From positions 1-64,000 of the forward strand of contig FWCC01000229.1 of NCBI GenBank assembly GCA_900169235.1: a DNA stretch of 64,000 bases. The letters are read 5' to 3'. Shown piece after piece: positions 44,017 to 56,260 of the stretch. The translations under genes and the position numbers were made by a program. Within the stretch, counting starts at the first letter, position 1, and each line of letters starts with the position of its first letter. The DNA is from Zarea fungicola. Taxonomy: Eukaryota; Ascomycota; Sordariomycetes; Hypocreales; Cordycipitaceae. A model generated the notes under the pieces. It worked only from the letters and a program-made list of their open reading frames with translations. It was not told the origin of the DNA and made no database searches.

Positions 44017-46402
44017 ATGCCACTGTGTGACAAATGCATCCAGTTCTTCAGCCTTGTTGTCCTCGACATTAGCATCGCGGGCATCACCGACGACTACCTC
44101 CACCATGGCTACCTCACCGAGTTCCTCCAGGCTGTCGATGACAAGTGCTTCGTCTGCTGGCGCATCTTCCGCAACACCTTCGAAAAGCCCTCCAAAGCCC
44201 GTACGCTGCTGTGGAAAATTGCCAACGCCACCTCAAGTGACGAGAGAGACGCTGAACGGGAATGGCTGTCCATGGAACGCCGTCTGATTACAAAAATATA
44301 CGCCAGCTCCATCGGTGGTGGCGAAAAACTACCTCCAGATCGACTATGGCCCAAATTCAATCCCGATTATCTCGAGGCCCTAAAAACCTGCCATCCAGAT
44401 CTCGTTCCTCTACAGCCTGACATTGTCGCTGCCGAGAAGCTCCTCAGTCAAGGGACCAAGGATGACAACGGACGGGCCTCAGGATCATTTCACTTTGTTA
44501 CGCGAGATCCAACTTGTGTGTGGTGCCCCTAGCAGAATCTTCAGCACCAAACGCCCTGTGACCACTTGACTGACGTAAGAGTTGAATAAAAAGCTTACAC
44601 TCCTCTTAGACGTGAACCCGATACATTCCACTCATACTGACTCAGATGAGACGTTGGAAACTGTCCGTCGTTGGATCACACAGTGCGAGGCAAGCCATGC
44701 CAACTGCAAAGAACCAAGACAAGCATCCTCATGGTATCCAACGCGGCTTCTTGACATTGGCACGAATGGTAGCACAGCCGTAAAACTTGTGCCCGGCACC
44801 GAAGCGTCCGTTGCAGGATCCCACTACATGACCCTCAGTCACCGCTGGGGCGCCTCGGCCATTCTGACCCTGACTGTCTCCGAACTCCAAGACTGGGCTA
44901 CCAGCGGTCTCCCAGTCCAAAATCTCTCCAAGACATTTTCTGACTTTATATCTCTTTCGCGGCGTCTCGACATCCGCTACGTCTGGATCGACTCGTTGTG
45001 CATTATCCAGGACGGTGATGGTGGCGCGGACTGGGGAGCCGAGGCCTTGACCATGGACAAGGTCTACGCCCATGCCTACTGCAACATATCGGCCGACTGG
45101 GGCTCCGACTCACGCGGTCTGTTCTTTCCACGCAATGCAGGCAGTCTGGAGGCCCCCGAGATCGATCTGCGGGTCAAACGCGAGGGACAGGATGCCGCTC
45201 AGCTGGAAGAGTGTCTCCTTGTCGAAAACGAGTTCTGGCAGGACCAAGTCTCCAGATCGCCGCTGAGCGACCGCGGATGGGTCGTCCAGGAACGCTGGCT
45301 GTCTGTCCGCAACGTGCGCTTCGGCCCGCGAGAAGTCTTTTTTGAGTGCGGCCAGCACACCGTGTGCGAGAGGTTCCCCGAGGTGTTGCCGGTGCATCTC
45401 CGTGAGGGCGACGTCATACTCAAAGGCACCCCGGCCAAGTTTATGCGTGCAAAGCGTCGGGGCCGCGCGGTCCCCGGACCAGCAACGCCTGGCACGCCAC
45501 TCTACGATGCGTGGTCAGCAGTCCTGTGCAAATACTCTACATGTCATTTGACCTATGCCTCTGATCGTCTTGTTGCATTTGCCGGCATTGCAAAGTCCTT
45601 TGGCACCATGTTTGATGATGTATACGTGGCCGGTCTATGGCTTATGAACCTTGCCAGCGAGATGATGTGGTATCGAGACCGCCTTGCCACAGCGGCCGTC
45701 ATTGATGATGCTCGGGATTATGCGCCGCTATTCAAAATACAGAAGCCCGGCCAGTATCTCGCGCCCAGCTTCTCATGGGCGGCGTGGGGTGTGCCGATTG
45801 ATGTCAACCACGAGAAGAGAAATGTCGGTGTCCTCGTCGACCCCGTCTGCATTAGATACCGTACCAGCGCCAGCGACCCGATTGTAAAGTGGACGGAGGA
45901 CGTTTACGGCCCCATGTCTGGTCCCGTTGTTGAAGTCATAGTTGTCGGCAGTCTGCGAAAAATGCGACTGCTCCCGTATTACGACGACACCTCTACCGAT
46001 CTCTATGTCGTTCCCGACGGGCCCAGCGCCAAGCTAAAGGACATGCAACCCTGGTCCAAGGATCTTGGGAAAAACGCACGCGAGGCGACGCTGGACTTTC
46101 AAGTATCCAACAATGACTTGGAAGCCTTTATCGCGCGGGATGACTACTATTTTATGCCCTGGCAGAGTCATTTTGAACCTTGGCTACCAGAGGACCCGCA
46201 TAGACCCCGGGCGGCCACGTTTACGGCGCTGCTGCTGCAGCTGGAGGATGCGAGCATGGGTCGCTTTCGACGCATTGGACGGATGTGGTCGCATCAGAGA
46301 ACAGAGAGGGATCTCTGTCTCGCGGAGAATGGGAATGAAGATGGGTTGCCCTGTGCGAAATACCATCAGGATACAAAACAGCACACGATTTATGTTGTTT
46401 AG
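44017..46402 (+). CDS. HET-domain (heterokaryon incompatibility) protein
   Basis: 763 aa after joining exons 44017-44515 and 44610-46402. The intron (GTGTGT..CTCTTAG, 94 bp, phase 1) merges two open frames that look like separate genes otherwise. The N-terminal part carries CDKC and CFVCW, a cysteine pair often seen ahead of HET domains. The HET domain has all three blocks: YMTLSHRWG, LDIRYVWIDSLCIIQDGDGGADW with VYAHAYCNISA, and PLSDRGWVVQERWLS. The C-terminal 400 residues are of the usual variable type. The role in this family is programmed cell death or growth arrest after non-self recognition; the partner gene cannot be read here. Unlike the HET gene at 40162, its frame is intact. Confidence 0.9.
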
Positions 46403-46486
46403 AAATTTACTATACCAGCGTTGATGGCACTTTAATATCCACACATTTTCTAATGATTTATTAAAACTACTTTAAATGCCAATGAC
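46403..46486. other. 3' region of HET gene
   Basis: Untranslated sequence; nothing else seen. Confidence 0.4.
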
Positions 46487-46761
46487 TTGCAGCCTGCTGT
46501 TGGTCGGTTTCACGGAAATTTGGGCGCATGGAAATCCAAGAGGGAAAATGCACTATTAATAGTAACTACAGGTATTTATTTCATCCAACTGAGTGCGGCG
46601 TTGATTGGCACTTCTACATTCAGAATTGTCGAGCTAAATGTGGGTTTAATGCGGCTTGTGCCGATTCTGCGCCGACCATCGGGTTTCACACTACAATAAA
46701 GAGCAATCTTAACTACTACATACTTTTATTGCCATTGAAGGCCCTTTGGCCTACCTTTTAG
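46477..46761 (+). pseudogene. possible broken small secreted cysteine-rich protein
   Basis: An ATG at about 46477 opens a short hydrophobic stretch (MPMTCSLLLVGFTEIWAHG) that looks like a signal peptide but stops after 27 codons. From 46528 another frame is open to 46761 and reads KCTINSNYR, TECGVDWHF, QNCRAKCGFNAAC, a regular cysteine pattern typical of small secreted proteins. The two frames overlap around an AAAA run. A one-base slip there would explain it, as would an unrecognised intron. Weak call. Confidence 0.3.
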
Positions 46762-47683
46762 CCTTACATTTAGGGCGTCCAGGATGAAAACTTGGGTTGT
46801 AAGATGGTACTATTCGGCCAGAACCAGTAGTTACCAAGACCACCAGCTTCAAAGCCTCAACTGGCCACACTCCAGCCGTCCTTACATCGATAATTGCGTG
46901 AGGCCAACGACTACCACGAGCCTTAAAAATATTAGCGCCACCGGAGCCTCGTCAGCAAGACAGCTCCTGCGTCGTGGAATAAGAGGTATGGTGCGTCAAC
47001 TCGCCATGTAACCAATTTGGGGCATTTCTTTCCAATGCCCGCAGTGGAGAAGAGAGCACATTAAGATGATGACCTGAAAGGCTTGGCGTCCTGCATGAGT
47101 CGGGAATCGATAAACAAGCGTGACCAGCGCCAGACTACTGAAGAAGGGCTCTTTCACAATAGCTCCCAACGACTGGAGGAATATAAAAACAACGCATAAA
47201 ACACTGTATTAAACATGAGTTTTGTATCTATTCGCCACGATGCCCAGCTCAATGTCCAGCCCCTTCCATCCGCAAGGCTACAGGGTTCAGCCTTTAAATA
47301 CCAAGGACACTAGAGAACCTGGAGGGTGCCACATAATATTTTAGCGTAGCTATTGGTTCGTTCAATAAATTAATAAACCGTCAAGAATCCGACGAAAACA
47401 GCGTGACTATCTTCAAGGCTTGTTATTATGGGCCTCCTCGTGGCTCGGCACTACGTATATCATCAAGGGTATTCCCGAGTCCGATTGTCTGGCTTCTCAT
47501 GAATGACTCGGCCTGCATATTACGATACACTGTACAGCATGCATATGTTCTAGCAACTTGCAGTCAATTCCCATTCTCACAATATATACGTCGCGACTGC
47601 AAACATTTATCCTCGGTAACCCGGACAGCCGATTCTTACAATGCCCGGCAAAACGACAACCAACAGCAGCAGATCCGCCAGCC
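46762..47683. other. intergenic, no gene seen
   Basis: About 920 bp of promoter-type sequence before the acetyltransferase; no coding signal. Confidence 0.45.
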
Positions 47684-47778
47684 ATGGTCGAGAAATTCGA
47701 CGGCTGGGACACTTGTAGGTTTCCAGCTCGCACGCAGCCGCCCGTACCTTTCCTAACAGGAGGGACAGGGAGAGATGG

Positions 47779-49263
47779 ATGCAGGTCCAGTACCTTTTCA
47801 AGCAATACCAGGGCGTCGGCGTCCGATGTCGCTACGTGGTCCCAGAGTCTGTTAAAGCAGCTGGCGATGGTGACTTGGCCCAGGTGAAAACCCACCTTTT
47901 CAAGGCTCTGTCGGGAGTGATTCTGGAGCATCCACTGCTTCAGGTGGGAATGATTGACACCGACCAACGGGTCGCCAAATTTGTCGAGATTGATTCAATT
48001 AATCTCGACAAACACGTCACCTGGCATACCTGGAGCGTCGAGGAATACGATCAGAAAGTGGAAGAGTCCATGGTGACAGAGGTGGACAGGCCATTCGACG
48101 AAGCGCAAGCCGCCACGACACCAGGATGGCGACTCGTCGTCTCCTACCCCGAGAGCGGCCCAGACTGGTTCGACGCCAATTTCATCTTTAAGCACACAAT
48201 CGCCGACGGCATGAGCGGGAAGCTGTTTCACAAGACACTCCTGTCACATTTGAACCAAACTGCTACAGGTGGCGCCAACGCTCAGCTCAAAGGTAACGTA
48301 CTAGACCTCACCACCACCGGCGGCAAGCCCCGGACCTACCCGCCGCCCATCGACAAGATGGTAAAGTTTTCCGTACCAGGGCGCTGGGCCCTCGGGTTCT
48401 TCTGGGACGAGACCAAGCCCGAGGGCATGAAGACGAGGGCGGAGCACCAGGTGCAGGCGACGTGGGCGCCGTTTCTCGAGGGCGGCGGTGATGGCGGCGG
48501 CCCGCAGGTAGCAGCAGCCACGGGGCGGCGGACTCTGGTCGTCGACGGCCAGACGACGACGAACCTCGTCCAGCGGTGCCGGGCGCACGGCACCACCATG
48601 ACGGGCCTCGTGCACGCCATTCTCCTCGTGAGCGGCGCGAGGCAGCTGCCCGCGGCCAGGGCGCCGGGCTTCGTCACCAACACGGCGCTCGATCTGCGGC
48701 GGTTTGTACCCAAGAGCCTGGATGCGGACAACATGTTTGCGAATATAGTCTCCACGAGGGACTTTGTCGTCGCGCCCGACGTGGCGCGGCAGATGCGAGC
48801 GGCCATTGAGAGCGGGCGCGAAGACGAGGTGGAAGCGCAGCTATGGAGCGTGGCGAAGAGCGTGCGGCAGGATCTACAGGAGAGGTTGGAGACTGGTCTG
48901 AGCAAGGAGCCCGTGGGTGTCATGAAGTTTGTGCGAGACTGGAGGGGCGAGTTTAAGAACCTGGCCAAGAGGACTAGAAAACTGGCCTTTCATGTGTCCA
49001 ATCTCGGCGTGTTGGATGGAGACCCAGCAAGTGATGGCAAGGGAGACGGGGAACGTTGGAAGGTTGTCAAGGGTGTCTTTTCCATGTCTAGAGAGACGGC
49101 GGGCTCAGTCGTCAGCGTCTTCATGATGACGGTCAAGGGACGTGACATGCTGCTGGACTTGACGTGGCAGCAGGGGTCGGCCGGCGATGATATTGTGGAT
49201 GGATTACGAGAGGATCTGGAGGCTTGGCTGAAGAAGCTGGGAAAGGGAAGTGAAGAGGTCTAG
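47779..49263 (+). CDS. alcohol acetyltransferase-like protein (AATase family)
   Basis: A BAHD-fold acyl transferase, 494 aa as read, that moves an acyl group from CoA to an alcohol or similar acceptor. The catalytic motif HxxxD is FKHTIADGMSG, with His at about 139. Other family blocks are HPLLQVGM (about 51), TTMTGLVHAILL, VTNTALDLRRFVP and the C-terminal VSNLG with GSVVSVFMMTVKG. The region 48400-48900 is more GC-rich than its surroundings. The N-terminus is uncertain: MQVQYLFKQY starts close to the family's first conserved block, so 20-30 residues may be missing, and an ATG at 47684 (MVEKFDGWD) followed by a GTAGGT donor could be the first exon, though I found no acceptor in perfect phase. 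Acceptor substrate unknown. Confidence 0.85.
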   Translation: MQVQYLFKQYQGVGVRCRYVVPESVKAAGDGDLAQVKTHLFKALSGVILEHPLLQVGMIDTDQRVAKFVEIDSINLDKHVTWHTWSVEEYDQKVEESMVTEVDRPFDEAQAATTPGWRLVVSYPESGPDWFDANFIFKHTIADGMSGKLFHKTLLSHLNQTATGGANAQLKGNVLDLTTTGGKPRTYPPPIDKMVKFSVPGRWALGFFWDETKPEGMKTRAEHQVQATWAPFLEGGGDGGGPQVAAATGRRTLVVDGQTTTNLVQRCRAHGTTMTGLVHAILLVSGARQLPAARAPGFVTNTALDLRRFVPKSLDADNMFANIVSTRDFVVAPDVARQMRAAIESGREDEVEAQLWSVAKSVRQDLQERLETGLSKEPVGVMKFVRDWRGEFKNLAKRTRKLAFHVSNLGVLDGDPASDGKGDGERWKVVKGVFSMSRETAGSVVSVFMMTVKGRDMLLDLTWQQGSAGDDIVDGLREDLEAWLKKLGKGSEEV

Positions 49264-50577
49264 AGACGATGCCCTTTTGTCGTCGCGACTGGTTTTGGAT
49301 GCAATGGGGCCGCTTCTCCCGACTCAGCCGCTCCTGTTCCACCGAGCGCCGCCCTTGCGACAAATTGGCATTTTACTGTACAATATGCAAACAATACCCA
49401 CCAGCCGAAATAATGTTTAATTTGCGGACATGAATATACAATCCCCTCAACCAAAATACAGTGCAAGTATGACGTGCAGTGAAACTAGCAATGTCGTCAA
49501 ATGTTGGTCGACTACCATGGCGTCATACCACAGACAGGACCACCGAGTCAGTTTCTTGGGAAACACACCTGTAAGCTCCAACTGACAGGCCCAAGTAAAA
49601 ATATTGCCGGAAAATGCCAAGACGCCGGCGCACTCAGGAGCTACAGGCCCCGACGCAGCTTAAAATAATGCCCTTTCTGGGCCTAGGGGCAGAGTCAAGC
49701 AAACCTCAAAAATGCGAACCAGAAAACCCGAAAAAGCCGCGACGTCGTCAATGGGCAACAGCTGGTTTAAGTATGAGATTGACAGCCAAGGCTGCAAAGC
49801 GACGGGAGATGCAAGAGTGGGTGTATCAACTAACTAACAACGGCAATGCCGTCAGAAAACAATACACATTTGCCACTGCCAAGCCATGATTCGCTGACAT
49901 TTCCTTGATTCCATTCCTCAGTTGGAAGTTGAATTGCCCGATAGGTTATCCGAGTGGAGAGCCTCCAATTCCCTGCTTGCTCCAGGTGTGACAAATCTCC
50001 ATTTATGCTTCATTATTAGCACAGCCTCGCTCCAAGAGGCCGCCCCTGTGGACTCGTATTCATAGGTGGAATCCCAACTCGGACAAATCAAGTGGGACTT
50101 TGACATGCCGGAGCAGCCTTAGCCGTTCGTCCATGGAGCTCCATTAAACACTTGCGTAAGCTTCCCAGAGAACCGTAGAGCATGTTCATCCGAACTTGCC
50201 AACTTGCCAGCATAGGTTGCTTGGCTGCCTTTAATCAACCAACTAAATCAAGGCCATGTTTCTATTCAATGTGCCGTGACTTTGTAGTGTCAAAGTCTGG
50301 GTCACGTACGGAGTAAAGAGGGCTAGTATGTGCGACTCCATAAACACCTGATCAGTAATTCCAGTTCTTGCGCATGCCACTCTCTAGTCTCTGCTGAAAA
50401 TCTCCGCTTGTCATCCTCGTATTCCCCAGCTTCTTAATCTCTTAGCGTCCACTTTTCTATTTTGGTCTGCGCCTTATAAGCGCATCATTCCCGCTGACTA
50501 GAGTCCCATGGTTCTCCATCTCTGTGTGCATAACAATGATCGTGTTAAATAACGTCGCGCAATAACGGCAACTCACG
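49264..50577. other. intergenic, 1.3 kb, no gene seen
   Basis: A basic 91-aa ORF at 49614-49889 has no family features. The right end is the promoter of the GH76 gene. Confidence 0.45.
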
Positions 50578-52107
50578 ATGCGGCAAGCGATAGTAGTCTT
50601 GGCGGCAGCCTTGGCAGGTATCGCAGAAGCAGTTTACTACCAAATCAGCAATAATGACGAGATTAAAGAGTCGGCACGTACGCTGGCATATGACATGTCA
50701 ACCTACTACAAAGGCAACCAGAGCGGACAGATAGTAGGCATCCTGCCCGGCCCTCCGGATTCCGGCAACGGCGACTACTACTGGTACGTCGCCGGAGCCA
50801 TGTTTGGCACCTACATCGACTACTGGCATCTCACCGGAGATGATAGCTACAACACAATGGTTATCAACGGCATGATTGCGCAAATCGGCGACCAGAAAAA
50901 CTACGAACCCGCCAACTGGTCCTTGTCCCTCGGCAACGACGATCAGGCGTTCTGGGGCATGGCAGCCCTGTCCGCCGCCGAGACGAAATTTCCGAACCCC
51001 CCGGCGGATAAGCCGACCTGGATCGACCTTGCCCACACCGTCTGGAACATGCAGTACGGCCGTCTCGACAATCTGTGCAACGGCGGCCTCCATTGGCAAG
51101 CCCGGTCCGTCAACAAGGGCTACGATTACAAGAATGTCATTGCAAACGCCTGCTTCATGAACATTGGTGCTCGACTTGCGCGCTATACTGGCAACGTCAC
51201 ATTTCTTCAGCAGGCCGAGGCGACTTGGGATTGGATGTGGGGGCTAAACTACATTGACCATGAAACCTGGGCGGTGTATGATGGTGCCAATGCCGCCACC
51301 AACTGCACCGATTTGACCAAGTTTACATTTACCGCAAATGGCGCCGTCTTGATTGAAGCTGTCGCTTTCCTCTACAACTATGTACTTATCCCTTTTCATC
51401 CCTCGTTATTGAATGAGCGCAGTCCTCGAAATGCTAACAGGAGTCGCCGCAGACGGAGGGTGCAGACCGAGCGAAATGGGGCGACCGGCTGGATAATCTG
51501 CTCGACAAGTTTCTCGTCAACAACTTTAACAATTCCATTGCCTACGAGCCCAACTGCGAGCCGTATGACAAGTGCAACACGGATCAAAAATGCATGAAGG
51601 GTGAGCCACGCAAATCTGAAATCTGTTGATACTGACTCTGATCAATACTAACCAACCCGGCCCCGTCCTGTAGGCTACAGTCATCGCTGGCTTTCCGTAA
51701 CCACGCAGCTGGCCCCTCAAACCAAGGCGAAGATTGCGCCGGTTCTGGCAAAGTCTGTGCAGGCTGCCGTCAACCAGTGCACAGGCGGGCCGACGGGTCG
51801 AAAATGCGGCTACTTTTGGCGGGACGGCAAATACGTCGACCCCGAAGCCATGGCCCTCCCGACGACCGGCGCCTGCGAGACGATGAGTGTTTTCGGCGCC
51901 GTGATAAGCATGCTGTACGACAGCTCAACGACGCCCGCCACCCTCAAGGAGGGTGGCATCTCCAATTCCACCAACAACATTTACACAGACACGAGTGATA
52001 CACCCGAGTTGGGGCGCGTCACTTCAGGTGATAGAGCAGGCGCCGCCTTTGTGACGATTGTTTTCTTGGCGGTTGGTGTTGCCCCTATTTTGTGGGCGGC
52101 GATTTAG
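50578..52107 (+). CDS. GPI-anchored GH76 endo-alpha-1,6-mannosidase (DFG5/DCW1 type)
   Basis: A wall enzyme thought to move GPI-proteins from the membrane to wall glucan, 461 aa. Exons are 50578-51381, 51453-51600 and 51674-52107, all phase-consistent. Intron 1 ends GCCGCAG and joins YNY to TEGADRAKW; intron 2 joins KCMK to GYSHRWL. A signal peptide covers about 1-18. The paired catalytic aspartates are in GNDDQAFWG at 121-122. Other family blocks are NGGLHWQ, WDWMWGLNYID and CGYFW. The C-terminus has a small-residue stretch before a hydrophobic tail (FVTIVFLAVGVAPILWAAI), a classic GPI-addition signal. Several NxS/T sites are present. Conserved gene, complete. Confidence 0.95.
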
Positions 52108-52965
52108 GAAATCAGATCTTGTTAGCTTGTACATGCTATATGGAGCGCACAATGCGCCTTGCAGTTACTGCCCGGTGTTTAGTATTGAATACGGTCACAC
52201 TGTGGTTGGCGCTCTCTGCAGCGTCATTTTTACATGCGGGAACAGGCCGCGGCTTCTGTAGCTAGTTCCTACTCGCGGCCAGTAGTTACACATCGCCGGG
52301 AGGACTATATTGCCGTCACCAAGACAGCCGTCTACTGTCTTGTTCGTGCCTACGTCGAGTACATGGATCATAAATATTAGGCACGGCGTGTAACGGATCA
52401 CTGATCCGGGCCGGCCAACACATTGTACGCGGGCATCTGTCACGACCAGCACTGCTTCATAGAACGGTGTCCGAAAATTATGAACCCGGACAATTACTCG
52501 ACTCAGACAAGTAGTGGATTGAGATAGTCTGACTTTGAGTTTCCGCGAAAGTCTTCTCATCCGCCATATTTTGGTGTGATTAGTGAGGGCTGTTCCCCGA
52601 AGCTTGGCTGAGAATATGGGCTGCTCCTCTCAATATACAAACAAATCCATACTACTCCGTACAGTGTTTGAATCAAGATGAATTTCTCAGCTGCCCGAAA
52701 ATCGCGGCTAGGGTGGGGATTGAAACTCATTCGCACTTGGCCTGTCCATTCCCAGTTGGCCTGTCCGCCAACCCAGCCATTGTGGCAACCGGTCATGCGA
52801 ACTGGGCGTATCACGACGTGACTAGTGACGTATACCCATGCCAGTTTCACTACCCTATTTTGAATAGAACAACCCTCAAATGAGACATGGGACTTGTGTC
52901 AACTCGCGATGCTCACAAACGTCTAGCCTAGACGGTAACTCCCGAGGTACATTTCATGGCTACGC
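52108..52965. other. intergenic, convergent 3' ends
   Basis: 860 bp between the GH76 gene and the minus-strand oxidoreductase; no coding signal. Confidence 0.5.
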
Positions 52966-53868
52966 CTAGAGACTTTTAGGGATAAGTGGCCTCAGTGCAT
53001 CAATCAACTCTGTTTTCCCATAAAACACCTGTCCATTTGGCTCGACGTCCACCAAGCCACCCTTGTTTTGGGCATCATTAGCCTTGATCAGTAGCTCGGC
53101 CAGTGTACCGCTCATAACCTGCTCAAGCGCTCCCTTCCATTCAGAACGCGGCACAGCCTCCGCTTTGATGGGTCGATCCAACAGTTGACCAAGCGTCGCG
53201 GCAGCGTCATGGGCGCTATAACGCCGCGGCCCTTCAACGTGGAAAACCTCGACGCTGTTCGCTCCAGCGTCAGAGTAACGCATCAACAGCTCTGCCGAGA
53301 CCACGCCCACGTCGGGCGCCGAAACGGTTGGAAATTGCAGATCGAGAGGGTCGTGCAAACTCGGCAGTATGCCCGATGCTGCGGCTGCCTCAATAGCTCG
53401 GCCCCATCCCTGCATGTGCTCCGCTGATCGTAAAAACAGCTTGTGACAGTCGAGTCGGGAAAGGCGCTCCTCAATCTGTCTGCACAGTGTGGGCATGCCA
53501 ATTTCATTGGTAATATGTGCACCATAGTCTGAAATGACCAGCACGCGCCTTGGTTTGACTTGCTCGAGGGCCTGGGCGAGACTCTCCATCGCCTGGCGCA
53601 TCTGCAATGCCGTATCTGGTGCGCCCGGTGCTGGTGGCACTATGATTTGAACGGCATCCGCATTGCCAATCGCATCGGCGACTGCTTGTGCATTCTGCAC
53701 GTCTGCGAGCGCAACTTCGCAGCCTAGATCGTGCAGCTGCGTTGCTTTGGACTCGTCGCGTACAATGGCTCGAACCGGAACACCGGCCTTGCGCAAAACC
53801 ATGGACGTCGCAAGACCAACTTTGCCTGAGGCACCAACTATAGCAACTAATTTTGGAGTATATGACAT
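52966..53868 (-). CDS. NmrA-like NAD(P)-binding protein, intronless
   Basis: 300 aa, Rossmann fold of the NmrA/atypical SDR group. The dinucleotide loop is GASGKVG at 11-17, and an Arg-rich turn after strand 2 (RAIVRDESKA) favours NADP. LGCEVALADVQN and VISDYGAH follow at the expected spacing. The SDR catalytic YxxxK is absent, as usual in this group, so it may be a redox sensor or a reductase. One exon, with no splice signals. A close alternative name is NAD(P)H azoreductase-like or quinone reductase-like protein. Start at 53868 (MSYTPK) is the first ATG in a compact frame. Confidence 0.88.
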   Translation of the reverse strand: MSYTPKLVAIVGASGKVGLATSMVLRKAGVPVRAIVRDESKATQLHDLGCEVALADVQNAQAVADAIGNADAVQIIVPPAPGAPDTALQMRQAMESLAQALEQVKPRRVLVISDYGAHITNEIGMPTLCRQIEERLSRLDCHKLFLRSAEHMQGWGRAIEAAAASGILPSLHDPLDLQFPTVSAPDVGVVSAELLMRYSDAGANSVEVFHVEGPRRYSAHDAAATLGQLLDRPIKAEAVPRSEWKGALEQVMSGTLAELLIKANDAQNKGGLVDVEPNGQVFYGKTELIDALRPLIPKSL

Positions 53869-55536
53869 TTTGTTTTATGATGAGCTGTCTTGTCGCGGCG
53901 GATATGCTTAAGGAGGGGCTAGGCTTTCGCATGAGGCTGTCTTATGCTGCAAGACATGCTAGAGTATTATATACTGACATGCTGTGGCTTTTTGTGACTC
54001 AATTGCTAAAAATCACAGATCGCTATTTATGGTAGACATCGAGTAGATGTCGAGAAGTTGATTCACAAAAGGTTGAAACATCGGCTTTAGGAATGTCATG
54101 CAAGACCGAAAAGCCGGCGCGAATGCTGCAAAGTGCGGAAGAAACACCAAAGCCGACGCTGCGAAACTTGCTTCATGCGAAAATAATTTCTCTCATAAAG
54201 CACAAGGGCCGACTAGGCCGAAGCCGGGACTTTTGCAAGTCGCCATTTGCTCCGAACAGACACAAAGTATTTTGATCCCACACTTCCGCTTGCTTCGCTT
54301 CATTTTCGGAGCAGCTGTAACATGCACGTAAAGCATGTAGATTTAAAATGAATATACCAAAAAAACAATTGGAAGCTATATTTTAGAATTCTAACAGTTT
54401 GTTTTCGATGCATGGACTTATGCTGCACCTGCCAGCCCACTGCGGTGCTGTGCAGTATTCAGGTCAATGTCAAGTCGCAGCTCTCTCCATTTACTAACAC
54501 TAGGTACCTGTGATAATTTCAAAGCCCAACACCAAAACTAGCTCAAAATACTTCATTAACTGCCATTGGAGACTTATTTGAACTGTAATCACGTCGTTTT
54601 CTCACAGGCGACAAGGATTGATGAGTAGACTCTTCTCCGCATTTGTGTGACCAAGTCCAAACGCAACACTCCGTGAGTAACATGAGAGCTGATCAACCTA
54701 CCCCGGTAATTAAATCACGTACAGGGTGAAGTACAATCGTTTCTGTCATCATCTCTCACGGGACAATTTATCGAGCGTGGGGATTGGGCGTAGTCGGCAA
54801 TTGGACCTTTACACTCGGAGCAAGGTAACACTGTAGTCTACCACTGCATTCAACATTCTTTTCTTGTTCAACCAATCCATTACATGGATATTCTACCATA
54901 TCTCATGACTTCACTACACTTTGGTACTAGCCGTCAATAATGGTAGGCCACAACAAGGTTTGACAAGCACGGGAGACGCTCCGTCCGGTCCGGCCGCCGA
55001 GATCAGACTTTTCTAAACTGCGGAGCATGCTTGCTTTAATGTACTGTTGCTTTCAATATTTACTGGGCACACTCCACTATTACTTGTTAATATTGATGAG
55101 TATCACAATCAGTACCGTGTTGCTTTCAATGTGTGATGGAGCAGCCCCGTTTCTTACGTGTGACGCAGTCTCTGTCAATTTATTCGTGTCTCGTGTCGCT
55201 TGCATTGACATTGTCAAAAGTATACATTGCTTCTAAAGTCCAAGTGCCAGAGGTTCCGCTCTGTTAGCTTTGCTCTCCACGACCCAATGAGATTGCCCAA
55301 CGTACAAGAATCCAGAAGCTGAGCAAATTGTGCTTTTCTCATCGCCAAGTCCTAGATTGGGGGACATATGTCAAGTGGTCTGGTTCAAACCTGATCCACT
55401 CGATTAAGATCAATTATTTAAAGAGCTTTCCATCCTACACTTTGCTATCTTCCAGTTCACATCACAGTCCAATACCATCTCATCTCTGCCATCACTGCCA
55501 TCGCTCCATCTTTGCATCTCTTTCCACAAATTGACA
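53869..55536. other. intergenic, 1.7 kb, no gene seen
   Basis: AT-rich between two divergent genes. A 69-aa ORF at 55027 has no support. Confidence 0.5.
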
Positions 55537-56089
55537 ATGCCGAGCCAAGAGGAAACGAAGAATCTGGAGGTCGTCTCCAAATATTTTCAGGAATACTGGG
55601 GCAAGGCCAACCCTGACATTGTGGACGAGCTGTGTGCTGATGACTTTGTGATCAACTATCCGATGCACGGGCCACGATACGGCAAGGAAGAGGCGAAGAA
55701 GATGCTGACAGACTTCAAAGCGGTATAGACAACCATCCCATACTTATTTTTGATGTACTCCATCTAATTGAACACGGCTATAGGCATTCCCGGACATCTC
55801 TTTCCACGCCTATCAGCACCCGCTCATTGCCAGTGGTCCATACGTGGTTGGCCGCTGGATTGGAGGGGGCACGCATACCGGTGTGGCATTTGACGATCTT
55901 GCTGTTGGCGCGCTTGATAATCCCAATACCAAGAAAGTAATGCGATTTTCTGGTACAACAATCTTCACGCTCCGTGATGGGAAAATTGTCGACGAGACAG
56001 GGGAAGAAGGAGCATTGACTGCCTTGCAGAACTTGGGCCTGGTTCAGGCTCCGAATCCGGGAAAGGAGATGAAATACTTGCATGAGTAG
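55537..56089 (+). CDS. SnoaL-like (NTF2-fold) protein
   Basis: 163 aa after splicing 55537-55722 to 55784-56089 (intron GTATAG..GCTATAG, phase 0, joining DFKA to AFPDISF). The order of elements fits the SnoaL/NTF2 cone: an N-terminal helix (VVSKYFQEYWGKANPDIVDEL), then DDFVINYPMHGP, FPDISFH, VVGRWIGGGTHTG and FTLRDGKIVDE at the ends of the sheet. SnoaL folds include polyketide cyclases and small detoxifying enzymes; many fungal members have no known substrate. An ATG at 55537 fits a clean initiation context (ACAATGC). Small, probably cytosolic. Confidence 0.85.
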
Positions 56090-56260
56090 CAGGTCGGATA
56101 AGAGGAACTGCATTTAGCTGTATACGCTGGAAATCTACATATTCTGTTAAAGGGACTTCTTCTTGTTACACACCGGTCGCGTCACGTTCCATCGTAAGCT
56201 TACCAAAATTAATGCAGACGGAAGACAGGAAAAAAAAAATGTACATGACTGTGTTTCAAG

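Noticed and set aside
49614..49889. 91-aa basic ORF
   Set aside because: Arg/Lys-rich from repeat-like text, no family; could be real but unsupported.
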